Positions 1 to 13,100 of a DNA stretch of 64,000 bases are shown here, piece after piece. Every line of letters begins with the position of its first letter. Position 1 is the stretch's first letter. The notes below the pieces were generated by a model that worked only from the letters and a program-made list of their open reading frames with translations, was not told the origin of the DNA and searched no databases. A program made the position numbers and the translations under genes. Source of the stretch: Aplysia californica (Eukaryota; Mollusca; Gastropoda; Aplysiida; Aplysiidae); contig NW_004797315.1 in assembly GCF_000002075.1 (NCBI RefSeq), positions 346,585 to 410,584 on the forward strand. The letters are read 5' to 3'.

Positions 1-70
1 AGAGAGAGAGAGAGAGAGAGAGGCAGAGAGAGAGACACAGAGAGAGACACAGAGAGACAGAGAGAGAGAA

Positions 71-133
<63 letters not shown>
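1..133. repeat. (AG)n and (ACAG)n microsatellite
   Basis: GA dinucleotide and ACAG tetranucleotide arrays fill the window edge. Confidence 0.97.
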
Positions 134-600
134 GTTTTTTGTCAGAACAGCGACACTATCACTGTTTGTGGATCTATATTTTATTGTACCATAATGGTAA
201 TATTCACCCAAATCCTGATATCAATGTCGCAAACAGGATGATTATTTTGTTTATTTGTCACTAAAGTTAATAGACTCTATAAAAATTGATTGAAAATTAA
301 AGAACAGAGCTAAAACTGCTTTAAAATATCTTTAGAATAATACCTACCGAAAGTTCAATTAGGTCGCAAAACACCAACACAACCCGGTTGTTGGCATCGG
401 CGGGCATTTCAAAGAGGGGAGGTGAAGAGGGACAGGTGAGTCATCGATCATTTTACCTGGGCCCAGGCAGGTAAGATTTGTCTGCGGTTGCTCCTATTGT
501 TGTTGTGTTTTTCAAAGTTGTTTTTGTTGTCTGTGGATCAATGGATGCTTGAATTCTTGTATGGAAAAACCTTGTAAGGTCTAAATTAGTCAAGACCTGG
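134..600. other. Far 5' flank, no gene seen
   Basis: Unique-looking sequence. GGGACAG|GTGAGT at about 430-442 is a perfect donor context and might end a 5' untranslated exon of the formin, but nothing else supports this. Confidence 0.3.
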
Positions 601-609
601 ACAGTTCAG

Positions 610-1142
610 ACTCTGTAATTTAATTACAACCTTTAGTTATAGATTCTAGATCTATCTAGATATCTAGATCTAGATAGAGGCCTCTAGATCTATCTAAAAA
701 ATAGATCGAGAGATCTAGAGAGATTCTAAGTTACTTTAGTTTTAGTTAAAGTTTTACAGTACGAGATCTAGAAATCTAGATCTACTGTCTAAAAGATCCT
801 TGTTCAAGACTCCAGAGTCGTCTTTGTTACAGTAGCCTACAGTACTACAGTAGCTCTAGATCTAGATCTAGGTCTAGAAGCTAGCCTTGTAGTCACTGAT
901 TAATTATAACAATAACCAAACTGAGTAGAAGGGGGAATAGTATCTAGATCTAGATCTAGATCTAGATCTAGATCTAGATCTTGTAGTCTACAGTCACTGA
1001 TTAAGTATTCTTTAAAATTTTTAAAAATCAACACCTACCTTTTTAAAAATGACATGCTGTCTAAGTTTGAGTATTTTTCTGAGTGAATGTAGACTAGATA
1101 TCTAGATCTAGATCTAGAATCTAGATCTAGATCTAGATCTTC
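610..1142. repeat. AGATCT-rich degenerate satellite blocks
   Basis: Clusters of the self-complementary hexamer AGATCT (TCTAGATCTAGATC...) occur at about 640-700, 760-785, 850-880, 940-980 and 1095-1140, separated by AT-rich sequence. Confidence 0.9.
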
Positions 1143-1269
1143 TTCTATCACTATCACATATTAACACATCATCGACATCCCCCCCCCCCCTCCCACACAC
1201 GTGCCTAAATACCCTTTTTAAAAAAAAAAGACATTTTATTATCTTGATCTTGTCTTAAACAAAACAAAG

Positions 1270-1660
1270 TGGCTAGCCGTATAAGTATGGCTAGACTGAG
1301 AGTCTAGCTGTACTTAAGTACGGCTAGACTGCTAGTCTAGCCGTACTTAGATCTAGGTTTGGCCCTATCGACTCAAGCCTGTTAAGTACACAGGTCTCAT
1401 TAGATCTAGATCTAGCAATTATTCATGTTCAAATACACATACAAGCCAGTAAGGCACCTTTTGGTTTTGTCTGAAATACAAATAATTTAGGCATAGCAAA
1501 CTAAAAATTTAATTTACAATTCAGCCATCAATATTAAGTACGGCTAGCCTGACAGTCTAGCCGTCCTTAAGTACGGCTAGCCTGGCTGTCTACCCGTACT
1601 TAAGACGGCTAGACAAGAAGTCTAGGCCTAGCCGTACTTAAGGTCTAGTACGGTACTTAT
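1270..1660. repeat. Array of short hairpins (AAGTACGGCTAGACT palindromes)
   Basis: At 1316-1348 a 15-bp arm AAGTACGGCTAGACT is followed by 3 nt and its exact complement. A variant sits at 1283-1315 and further units at 1537-1645; single arms lie near 1836-1850. The array lies 350-730 bp upstream of the formin start. Confidence 0.85.
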
Positions 1661-2004
1661 CTTAGGCCCAATTAATGTTAGAAAACAGGGGGTTTAAAAT
1701 ACATGCACTGTCATTAAGGCACCTGGTTTCGTCTCAAATACAAGTACTTTAGGTACTGCACACTAAAAATTTATATATTTACAATTCAGTAGGCCTATTT
1801 TTTTTAAAATGGTCAGTCTAGCCATCATATTTAGAATAAGTACGGCTAGACTGCCAAAATGATGAAATTAATTGAAAGTACGTTTTTATCTTCATCAGTT
1901 TTGTCATGAGGCTTTTACAAGGACAGCAAGTGGAAGATAGATCTATTCACTGACTGGCGTCTGCTGTCCAACGCACAACACATTAACCCACCCCACCAAT
2001 CATC
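1661..2004. other. Proximal 5' flank of the formin
   Basis: AT-rich, with one more hairpin arm at about 1836. The last 100 bases are more balanced and probably hold the 5' UTR. No TATA box or initiator could be assigned with confidence. Confidence 0.3.
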
Positions 2005-2190
2005 ATGATGCTGGCAAACGCCGGTGGCCAGGCGGTCGACCTTGACGTGACGGTGTCGTCCCAACAGCTGGCCCATCAGATGGACGGTTGTGAGCCGCTG
2101 GCCTGCGTGCTCTACTCACACTCGCCCTCGGTGCAGATGTACTTTGCTCTACGCAGCCGCTTGGAGTCGAGCTCAGCAGCATGGCTTCAG
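2005..2190 (+). CDS. INF2: Formin exon 1 (start of DID)
   Basis: Residues 1-62. An in-frame TAA at 1984-1986 with no AG between it and the ATG makes 2005 (ATG ATG) the likely start. The motif SPSVQMYFALRSRLESS matches the INF2 segment PSVVNYSGLRKRLEGSD. The donor is CAG|GTTTCT, a weak match to consensus. Ends in phase 0. Confidence 0.9.
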
Positions 2191-5100
2191 GTTTCTGAAA
2201 ATGACATGAAATTGTTGTTGTTGTTGGTGGTGTTGTTGTTCTTAATCCAGAAGCTATATTGACATATATGGCCTTTGGCCTAATTTTAATACCCTGTAAA
2301 AAATTGAAAAGGTGGAGGATTTTGTAACTGAAATTGAAATTTGTTGATTTACATTTGGCTTTATAAAATGCAACACTTGCTTGTAAGAGATGAAAAAAGG
2401 TCAATTAATTTTTTCCTTTCACAGGAGATGCAAATCTTTAACAAATATTGCAGTCATTTTTTTTTAGTCATAACAATGCTGGAATATAAATTTATGCTTT
2501 GTGTAGTTTGTTTGATCAGATTTTTTGTTTTATATTTTCCTTTCTGTTCTGAGTGAATAAAACCTTTTTTTCTTCTCTCTGGTACAGTAGGATAGGGAAA
2601 AGTCTCTCCCATGTCAAGTTGAAGTTTTATAAAAATTATATGCCTTTTTCGACACTTTGCCTCCGCTGCGACGGTAGGAAGCCGTCCCTTTTCAGAACGG
2701 GACTCTGATTGGCGACGGTGGGATTTATAGCATGTTCCGCGGGGAGTTAAAGTGTTGCGCAATCTGCGCAGATGAAAAGTGTTAAAAAACGTAAATAGCA
2801 ATTAAACTTTGAAATGAAAATTCTCAGAATTCTGTTTGAGAAAAATGATGCTCAATCATGTGTTTTATGACTGGTATGATTTTCTTGTGGATATTTGTTC
2901 AGGTTTTAAAAAATATTTCAGGAATTTGTCTCCCTTGACGGTCTGGACAGTCTGCTGGACTCGCTGGGTCACATGACTGGTCCGGCTTTCTCGGGGTTCT
3001 CCGACGCTATCCTCCAGATGGACTGTTTGTCATGTGTGAGGGCGGTGCTCAACTCCCGGGTCGGGATAGACGCTCTGGTCAACAGCTCATCTGGAGTCAG
3101 GAAGTTGCTCAAAGGTTTGTGAGTGGGTGGTTGGCGGTTGCTCTGGTGTGGTTTGCTTCTTCTTTCCTATCAAACATCTATCGTCCTTTTCTCCCCTTCT
3201 TCTTTTTCATGTTTGTTACTCTCTTGTAACACATCTATTATTCTATTCTTCTGGCGCTCATATGACCTTATGCAGTTGCGAGCGCCGTATAACCTATACT
3301 AGAAAAAAAAAGGTTTGTGTTCGTTCCCTTCATGTAACGCAAGTTTGTCCATTTGCTTATCTTGTTTATTTTTAAATTTTATTTTCATATAACGCAACCT
3401 CTGTGCTTTGTTGTCGTATCTCCATTTTTTTAAAGCAGTGAAAATGTGACATCTTCTAAGTTCACTCTTTGTTATAAACTGTTTTCATTGTTATTAAAAT
3501 TGGAGATACGACAAGAAAGCTCTGGGGTCACGATATGTTTAAGATAAAATTAATCTTTATTGTCCAGATCCTGACATATTGGTTCGGTGTTTTGCCACAC
3601 ACTCACTGCACACCCATAAACACATTTTCACACATCTGTGTACACATACACACACATAATGCATACACTCACACTCACAAACAAAGTTCCAGGTAGAATA
3701 ATATTTATAAATGAACAATTATTTGTTGACAACAATAATCATAATAATAATATTTGAGTCAGATGCGTTAATCAATTTTTTTGTGGGTGGTTGGCGGGTG
3801 CTCTGGTGTGGTTTGCTTCTTTTTTCCGATCAAACGTCTATCTTCTTTATCTCCCCTCCTTTTTTTGTGTTTGTTACTCTCTTGTAACACCTCTAATTTC
3901 GGCACTTATTATGTAGACCTTATTGTGCTGCAAGTGCCGTAAAACTCTTACTAAAACAAAAACAATTATATTTTTTTGTGGATTTGTTGTGATCTGCCAT
4001 TGATGCTGAAAAGTGACTGAAAATGTGTGCCAAATCTTTTAAATTGGATGATTGATGGAGAGTATTCATGTTAAAATTTGTTTATTTGGTGTTTTTATTT
4101 TTTGAAAGATCCTTCACTGATTAAAATTTAAGGATTTTCGAGTTTTGTTTTATTAGTGTTTTCCAGATTTTATTTGTGACTTATACTAACTCTTGTTTTT
4201 TATCCTAGGAATGGATATTGTGAACACTTTGCCCCGTAAACTTGTCCTTGAAATCCTGTCAGCCGTCGCTGTGTACAGCAAGATGTCCTACAGACGTGTC
4301 ATGGAAGCTTTAGAGACACACAAGGTACTCAACTCTTCTGACTATGTGGGTGGTTGGAGGGCGCCAATTGTAGGTCCTACTTAGACTTTACTTTTCCTCT
4401 TTTGGTTCTTTTTTGCTTTTTTTTTTTCCAACACTGACTAAATGACTGTTATTCAATAAGTTATTGTGGCTCTGTACTCCTCATTGCTCAAAGAAACAAA
4501 AGTGACAAACACATTAAAAGCTAATTTAGTTTCTCAAGTTGTAATACTGATGCTAGTTTAACCTTTTAACCATGTCTGGACAGTGGCAGCGTCCGGTTGT
4601 TGAGGTCCGTAACCGTTGCTGGACGGTACCACTGTCCAATGCAAAGTTACTATTGTATTATGGTACGAGCTAACAAGCCTCTAGTTTGACCCGGAAGTCA
4701 AAGATAAATGAAATCTACGTCTGGGTAACATTTTATTGATCAGTTCGACGCGAAACAAGCGTTTTTAAAAACGTAATATGTTGGGTCTTATTTCCTCAAA
4801 CTCGAGAGAATTACGCGCAAACGTGATTTTGGATTGCATGGTTAAAGAGTTAAGGCAATGTAACACTCCTTTTTGCCTGTTTGAGACCATATAGAATCTG
4901 TCTTTTCCTCACTTCAGCACCATCACTTTCCCCCTCTTGGTAGTCCAAGAAACATGGACAATGATTGTACGTCTGCTTCTTAAAAATAGCAAAATAATTG
5001 CTGGGATTTCTCCTGCACTCAACAAGTGACCCTCTGGCAAACTCCTTGACCACTCTACCTCGACAAAAATGTCTTCCTCCTTCTCATTGATTTCTGTCCT

Positions 5101-7116
5101 TGCATCACAGATTCTCCGAACTGTCAGATAAGATGTGGGACACTTTTGCCAATAGAAACATTATTTTTGGTATAATTCTGAATTTTATATAGTGCTCAGC
5201 CCTGAAGAACACAGGCTCTGAGCTCTTCCACAAATACAAATGCAGCACATTTATATAAACAGTAAATTATGTTCTAACTAAAAATCTCTTTATATCTCAT
5301 TAAATCTGAAATCAGATTATTTCATTGAATGGTGCTTCGATGTATTCCTCAGCGAGAAAACCACCTATATCATCGCTTCAGCGTTATCGTCAATGAGCTC
5401 AAGATGGCCGAGACTGTCCCACACAAGACCTCCATTCTCACGTTCATCAACTGCATCATCGCCGCCACCACGGAAAAATGTCAGAGGATGCGTGTGCGGA
5501 ATGAGCTGATAGGTATGTTCATAATTCGGAATATGAAGAGAAAAACTACAGTCTGCAGATGTTTGCAAATTGCTTTATCTCATACTTTAGGGTTGCAAGT
5601 TACTCAAGAAATCCCTTCTTTCTGCTATTTACTTATACAGTCAAACCTGTGTAAGACAGCCACCCATTGTTATGGAGAAAAGTTGCCGTATAAGACAGGT
5701 GGCCGTCTTAGGCAGGACTGATCAAGACAAAAAAAGAACCCATTCCTTTCTGAGGTCTCAACAGAAGGTAGCCGCATTGTTGTTGTTTTTTTCGCTGGGT
5801 TTTTTTTCTTCTTTTTTTCTTCTTTTTTTTGTTGTTGTTGCTGCTTTTGTTCAAGGGTGACAATAAAAGGAAATGTGTCAGACAAGGAGGACTGAGTGCT
5901 ATGGTAAAACAAACATATGGGTCGCCACCACTCGAAGAACGAGCGACGCTTCTGTCACAAGTCCATGTTGATGTCCACTGTTACTTTGTTACAGACTGGG
6001 TAAACAGTGATCATTCATCTCACTTACGATTTGTGTATGAATTTTGGGCGTGGCTTATGGGTATGAGGGATCACACCCTTACCTCACCAGCAGCTGAACA
6101 TTTGTTACCTATTGGTAAAAAAACAGTGGGAGGGGCCTACGCAACATGATCGGCTGGAGGGACTACCTATCAACAACGACAGGTGATTTGATTATGGCGG
6201 CTCGCCCACAACGCCAGGGGCCAATGCTCAATTCATGACGAAATGTAATGGAGTGACTAAGGTGGCCATCTAAGACAGGTGTTATTGCTTGGTGTGATAG
6301 GGGTTGTGTGTTAAAATATGGTGGCCGCGGTGATGTTGGACAGGTGCCCGTTTTACACAGTTAAATTATATAGAAAAGACAAGGTTGAGCAGCTATGGAC
6401 ATATACCGTCTGCTACAATCCCAACCTTGTTGTTGATAAATACTACAGTTAAGTCATAGTTGATATAATTTTGTTTTATTTAGAAGTGAGGGGTCAAAGT
6501 GCAATACATGCAATAACATCTGAAGTAAACAAGATGGTTTGACGAATTGTTTGGCAGTTTCTTTGACTGGTTGTTGTTTCAGGCCTAGGTCTGCTGGACG
6601 TCCTGACATTTCTGCAGAGAGAAGACTCCGACGAGGTTCTGTTTATTCAGTTACAGGTATATATATAGAGAGAGTAATATATATATATATATGTGTGTGT
6701 GTGAGGCAGCGTGGTGAAATCAGGCACTCATCAAAATAATGAAATCGAAGAAAATGGCATTTTTCTTCCTGTATGCAATTTTTGAGGAATTTTTATTTTT
6801 TTGGCTCAACATCTATTATGTCCTTTAAGAAATACATTGCTATACTATGTGGATTTTACTGAAAAATGTTGATTAGAGGCACCGAAAATGTAAATTTACA
6901 GTTTCCAAGGACTGGAGGCCATTCTTTCTCTAATTTTACCTCAAAAACAAGGCGACCCTCACCTCCTTCAATTGAAATTATCTCGACTTCTATTGAAGAT
7001 AGATGGGCACTTTTTTCACCGAAAGCAAGACAAACAAACAAGCTTTAAGATAATAACATTAGTTACATATACCCAAAAATTGACGAGTGCCTGATTCCAC
7101 CGCGATATATATATAT

Positions 7117-7183
<67 letters not shown>

Positions 7184-10100
7184 GATAGATAGATATCTAT
7201 CTATATATATCTATATTTATGTAGTAGTGTACAGTCTAACCTGTTCTAACAGCCACCTATACATGTACAGTCTGACCTGTACAATATTTCAAGTTACTGT
7301 TGTATTGTATTGTATAGCGGTCAGAGCCTGTGTATATGTGAATGTCATTTATTATAATTATTACGTGCTACTTTTGAGTCTTGTGTATTGTCTTCTTAGT
7401 CGTCATTCTGGTGACATTTCGGATGTGTTTTTAATCCACATAAATTACTACTCCATCTGTCAGGTGTTCCGCTCAGTCCGACATTGTGTCCTCGGGAAAG
7501 GCACTTTGCAAGAATTTCCCATTTGGCTTGGTTCTTTTGGAGATGGACGTTAAACTCGGATGTCCCGCCTCTTAAATAACCTAATAGTGTTGATAGGGAC
7601 GTTAAACCTGTGAACATTTTCCAAAGGGGAGATATTAACATGTTCTTATGCACAGTAGAATTGTAAATGGGATGATTTATCAATGTCATGCTCATACTGT
7701 GCCGAAACAACGTAGGGGAAACTGCTACTTTTTTTCTTTCCTCATCCTTACTATCATCATTTATTTCCCTCTACTTATTTTGTATGTTTGTCACTATCTT
7801 GTGAACTGCTATTTCCGGGGTGCCTTGATAGTCGAAGCAGGCTTTGTGCTGTTGAGGCAAGAGAGGTGAGCAGAGTAAGCCTGATTCCCCGTTTGGACTT
7901 CTCTGTTGATATCTACCCCTTGGCGCTCATATGACCTTTTGCAGTTGCAAGCGCCGTAAAACCTTACTAGCGGGTGGTTGGCGGGTGCTCTGGTGTGGTT
8001 TGCTCCTTCTTTCCTATCAAACATCTATCGTCCTTATCTCCCCTCCTTCTATTTTATGTTTGTTACTCTCTTGTAACACCTCTAATCTTCTGGCGCTCAT
8101 ATGACCTTTTGCAGTTGCAAGCGCTGTAAAACCTTACTAAAACTAAAAACCTGTACCATTGAACCATTTCAGGTGTTCCAGGAGAAGAAACACGAGGATG
8201 AGACGTCCTGTGACCCCATGTCCGGCCATGACCTCAGCTCCCCGCAGGATCTGACCGATGCCATACAGGCCAAGGTACCCTCTCTGACTCGTTGTAGTGG
8301 TGGTGACTTGTGTTAGCTGTATCCTGCTTGTGTTAGCTGTGTCGTGCTTGTGTTAGCTGTGTCCTGCTTGTGTTAGCTGTGTCGTGCTTGTGTTAGCTGT
8401 GTCCTGCTTGTGTTAGCTGTGTCGTGCTTGTGTCTGTGTCAGCCGCAATGTGCTGTTACAAATAAATGTTTAGTCACAACACAAATTGGTCATTTATATG
8501 GCCGAAGATTAGCGTAACCTACAAAGAAAAGAAAGAGATATGGACAATAGATGTTTGATACGAAAGAAGAAGCAAGCACTGGTGTGGTTTGCTCCTCTTT
8601 TCCTATCAAACATTTATTGTCCTTATCTCCCCCTCTTCTTTTTTTATGTTTGTAACTCTCTTGTAACACCTCTAATCTTCTGGCGGTCATATGTCTTTAT
8701 GCAGTTGCGAGCACTGTGAAAGCTCTAGTAAAACTAAAAAACCACACCAAAGCACCCACCAACCAACCTCTACTAAATGTACCAGGCTTGTGTTTTTGTA
8801 TGGAAATGTACTCATAATTAAGTTCTCTGACCTCCTGCCTTGTTCTTATTTGTCGTTGCAGCATCATTAGCACTGTCAGTTATACATTTCAGAGGGAGCA
8901 AGTTAATTGTCAGCACAGTACTGGCTCACAGCTTAGATAACCTGTGATTCGTTTTGAGGGATTAAAAAAAAATGATAGTCAGAGGTGCAGAATTTGTGGA
9001 TAAGTCTTAAATAGTCCAGGTTTTGCCTGACTTCAGAACAATTGTTGAGAAGTTGTTGCGTTTAAAAAAAATAGTTTATATAAAAACAGTTTTGACACGA
9101 GATGTTTATTAGACAAAATGATCCGTACATTTGGAGTCCTGCCTAAGTGTTCTCACCATTCCCAAAAGTCCCAAGATTTCGTTCTCACTTTAGTTGAAAG
9201 CTCTACATCCTTCTCCCAGTGCCAGTAAGTTGGGCCTGTGAGCTACGAGCAGGAGCTTATCCCAGTTTCCAGTCTCAAGCAGAGCAGTGACAAAATCTGT
9301 CTGAACCAAACCCCCATCCTTCGCTGATTGACCACCCCAGCTAATGTTTGTTCTTTGTTTGGGTGTGGTTTGCTTCTTCTTTCTTATCAAACATCTATCT
9401 TTCTTATCTCTCCTCCTACTTTTTTGTGTTTGTTACTCTCTTGTAACATATCTAATCTTCGGCACTTATATGATCTTATTGTGTTGCAAGTGCCGTAAAA
9501 CACTTACTAAATCTAAAACTGCCTTGGAGTGGAAGGAGGAAATTTTGTATAAAATATTTATCCGTAAAGACATATCATGGGATTCAGCAAAGCCAGCAAT
9601 CAAACTTTGCCTTTTGATCATGTGTCTAATGGCCTAACAATTAAGACTTGTCAGTCAACATTACGTGTGGACGAATGTTACAAATATGTTTGCTCTTTGA
9701 CCATGAAAAGAAAATTTGCGATTAACCCTTGTCAATTCCTTCTCTCGCTAGGTGTTTGGAGGCTCAAAGATGGTTTGCTTTGTCAACATTCTGCAAGACT
9801 TGTTGGCTCTGGAGACTTTGGAGAAAGAGAAAAGGTGAGGTCTTTAATTAAACATGGCCAAGAATTTACAACAGGCGTCTTTGGTGTAGCAGTTAGAGGT
9901 GCTTCTCCGTTGCATGCAGGAGACCGACATTTCATTTTTGTGTGGGGAGAGTTTTTATTGAGTGTCAGGGGTTTTCTCCTGTGATGTTGTAACCCTCTCA
10001 GCCCAGGTTGGCACTGACAAGTAGTATGTAGTGTCCAAAGCTCTCCTTTTGAATGAGTGGCGTCGGTGGCCTTGTGGTTAGATTACCGGACTTGTAATCG

Positions 10101-13100
10101 TAAGATTGAGGGTTCGAGCCTCAGCTTGGTCCGACGTTGTGTCCTTGGAAAAGGCATTTTACACGAATTTCCCGCCTGGCTCGGTCCTTTCGGAAATGGA
10201 CGTTCGTTAAACTCAGAGGTTCCGCCTCTTAAATAACCTTAATTGCGTTGATAGAGGCGTTAATCCTATACCATTTCTCCATTTCCTGCTGAATGATCTA
10301 AATTATGTCGATGGTGGCATAAAACACCTTCATTAAAAATTTTTGTGTGAATTAAAATGCATTGACAAAAAAGCCCCCACCAATCATTGGGTTTTATTTC
10401 TTCCTTTTGTTGTTTATTACAGCCATTTTGATGTTATGCTGAGAGAGTTCTGAAGTGGCGCTCTTATGGCCTTATGCAGTTGCGAGCGCCGTAAAACCTC
10501 TATTACAAAAAAAAAAGAGTTCTGAGGAAAGATTTTCACGTTTAGCTTTTTGTACTTGAATTGTAACATAACAGGCTTCTTCCTGGATACTATGTCACAA
10601 ACCAGAGTATATACCAGGCCAGAGTGTACTGTACGGTACTTTGTTCACAAGATGCTAGGCAAGATTTCAATGTCCTTTGTTCACAGGGACAAAATCTGGC
10701 AACTTCTGGAGCGCCACGTTCGCCATATTGTACACGGGCTGGAGGACGTGGACTCGATGTCGACTCAATCGGACGAGGTCGCTTGTGGCGTGTTGTCATC
10801 CATGTTCAACGTCGCGGATCTACACACTGAGACTCTAAAGAGTTGCCGTCTGGGCGAGACAGCATCGCATGAGGACAACGCACAGGGGTTCATGCGGGGG
10901 AACTCTTCCACGTCTGTTAGGCGAGACATTGTATCCTTGAAATCATCCGCTGATTCCGGGTACCTGGGTTTTGATGATAAGCTGAGCCCTCCGTCGGTCA
11001 CGCTGAAGGATAAGACTGATGTGGTTGGAGTCAAAGGTCAGAGATCAGATGTTGTGAACGGTGCTGACCTGGTGTCAGACCCTGATTCTGCCCACGAGGA
11101 GAAAATGGACAAACCGGACGGGGGCGTGATGGATGCCTCGCGCTGTTCGGGGAAGAAAAGTCGACAAGTGAGCCAGTACGACAATATGTCGCCTGTCAAG
11201 ATGCCGCTGAAAGCAAGAGATCTGAACTGTGACGCAGTCGTTAATGCACTGAATGACCTCAACTCGCTTAATGTTAAGAACACCGAAGGCTTGTTTGCAA
11301 AAACTCTGCCCGCTTTGTCGACTGAAAATGTCAAAAACTCCGAGATGGGAAACAAGTTCAATTTTCCAGGGAATTTCAACATTGGTGGCTCTCACCCGGA
11401 CCCCAGGAAGTCAGAGGGCAACTCGGTGGGTAGCTCCAGCGGGGCCTCTCATCGCAAGCCCCTCGGCCAGCACAGCTTCATCAGCTACCAAAAACATCAG
11501 CTGGCGTTCCCCGCCGGGCTGGTGAAAAACCTCAAGTGGATTAAATTGGACGAGTCGGCTATTGGTGAGTTTCCCAGTACAGATTATATATTTGCACAAC
11601 TTAAAAAAACCTACGGACTACGTCGCGACCTCAGTGCTTTCTTGTCATATCTCCATTTTTTAAGTTTTAGTTGTGGATGGTAGGCGGGTGCTCTGGTGTG
11701 GTTTGCTTCTTCTTTACTATCAAACATCTGTCTTCCTTATCTCCCCTTCTTCTTTTTTATGTTTGTTACTCTCTTGTAACACCTCTAATCTTCTGGTGCT
11801 CATATGACCTAAGCAGTTGCGAGCGCCGTAAAAATTCTACTAAAACTTGAAAAAACGAAGTTTTAATCTGTGTTTTACGGCACTTGCAACCCAATAAGGT
11901 CATATAAGTGCTAAAGATTAAAGGGGTTACAAGAGAGTAACAAACATGAAAAAGAAGAAGGGCAGATAAAGACGATTGATGTTTGATAGGAAAGAAGAAG
12001 CAAACCACACCACACCACACCAGAGCACCCACTAAACACTCATATCTCCGTTTTTAATAATAGTGAAAGCAGTTCATAACAAATAGTGAGCTTATGAAGA
12101 AGTCACATTTTCAGTTTTAAAAAAATGGAGATATGACAAGAAAGCACTGAGGTCATGAAGTGTTTACATGATTTTGTGTTTTCGACAATATGACCATTGC
12201 ATTTGCTGGGCATGTCAATGCTATTTTTAAAATATAGATAATTGTTGTGTTTTGTTATGGTTACTAAATTGCTCGTCATAAGCTAAGCTCTTATCTTCTT
12301 ACCTTCTGAAAATTCTGAAAGGGTTCTTCTTTTCTCTCCTGATAATTATGACTTCGAAGACAAAGAGGTGAAAAAACTGTGGACTGCCTCCTTGATCTAG
12401 GTTGAGTTTTCTGTAAAAGAATGAATGTCACTACTACTGAATTTCATTTTCATATTGATGGCTCATTTCCCCTTCTTGATGTAAGAATTTTGCAGTATCG
12501 GAATGGTGTATCATATGTACAAATGGGCACTATCATCATCCATCTTTATTTCTTTTGTCTCCCCCTGAAGAGTTAATCCTGGATTTGTGTTTCTTTGATA
12601 GTTTTTGTCCTTTCCGATTGATGGTTGCCACGGTTTTCCAGGCTCTTTTTTGGGACCGTTCAGAAACAATAATCTGTCCAGCAGGAATTTACTCAACATT
12701 TACGCTTTCTTCTTTATCCTCAGGTGAAAAGGAAAAAGTATTATGAAAGCATCATTTTTATACAAAGTACCTTTTTATTTTGTAAAGAATTTAAAAAAAT
12801 TAGTTTTACATCTTTCTGCCTGAGAGGATAGCACGTTTTTGTATGACCTCCTATATATGGTCAATTTTGCCCTGTAATTGCTAGCACGAGTAGGTGCATG
12901 TTTCACTGTGTGTCATATGGACAGACAGATGTGACTTGGTCATTCAATGTGACAGCTATCTTGCCAGACAATAAATTATTTATAAACCCCCAGTTTATTT
13001 ATTGCTCATACTCACTGGTCATTGCCAGTCAGGTTTAGTTCATGCTTTTTTCCATCCAACATAAAAGCGTAGTTCGGCCAGTGTTTGCACTGAATTATAG

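Larger units (their letters stand above)
11624..12157. mobile_element. M1 palindromic MITE, copy 2, split by two SINEs
   Basis: Left end CGCGACCTCAGTGCTTTCTT, right end complement CATGACCTCAGTGCTTTCTT. A forward and a reverse G element sit between the left arm and the centre. Confidence 0.85.

Noticed and set aside
2600-2780. Possible transposon with CGACACTTTG and AAAGTGTTG ends (similar ends near 15648 and 15790)
   Set aside because: End motifs are short and the interiors do not match one another.
4346-4372. G-element head fragment GTGGGTGGTTGGAGGGCGCC
   Set aside because: Only about 15 bp match the head and nothing follows; too short to call.
10550-10686. ATG-initiated upstream part of the exon 8 frame
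   Set aside because: It precedes a clear TCACAG acceptor whose phase fits exon 7; the extension is intron.
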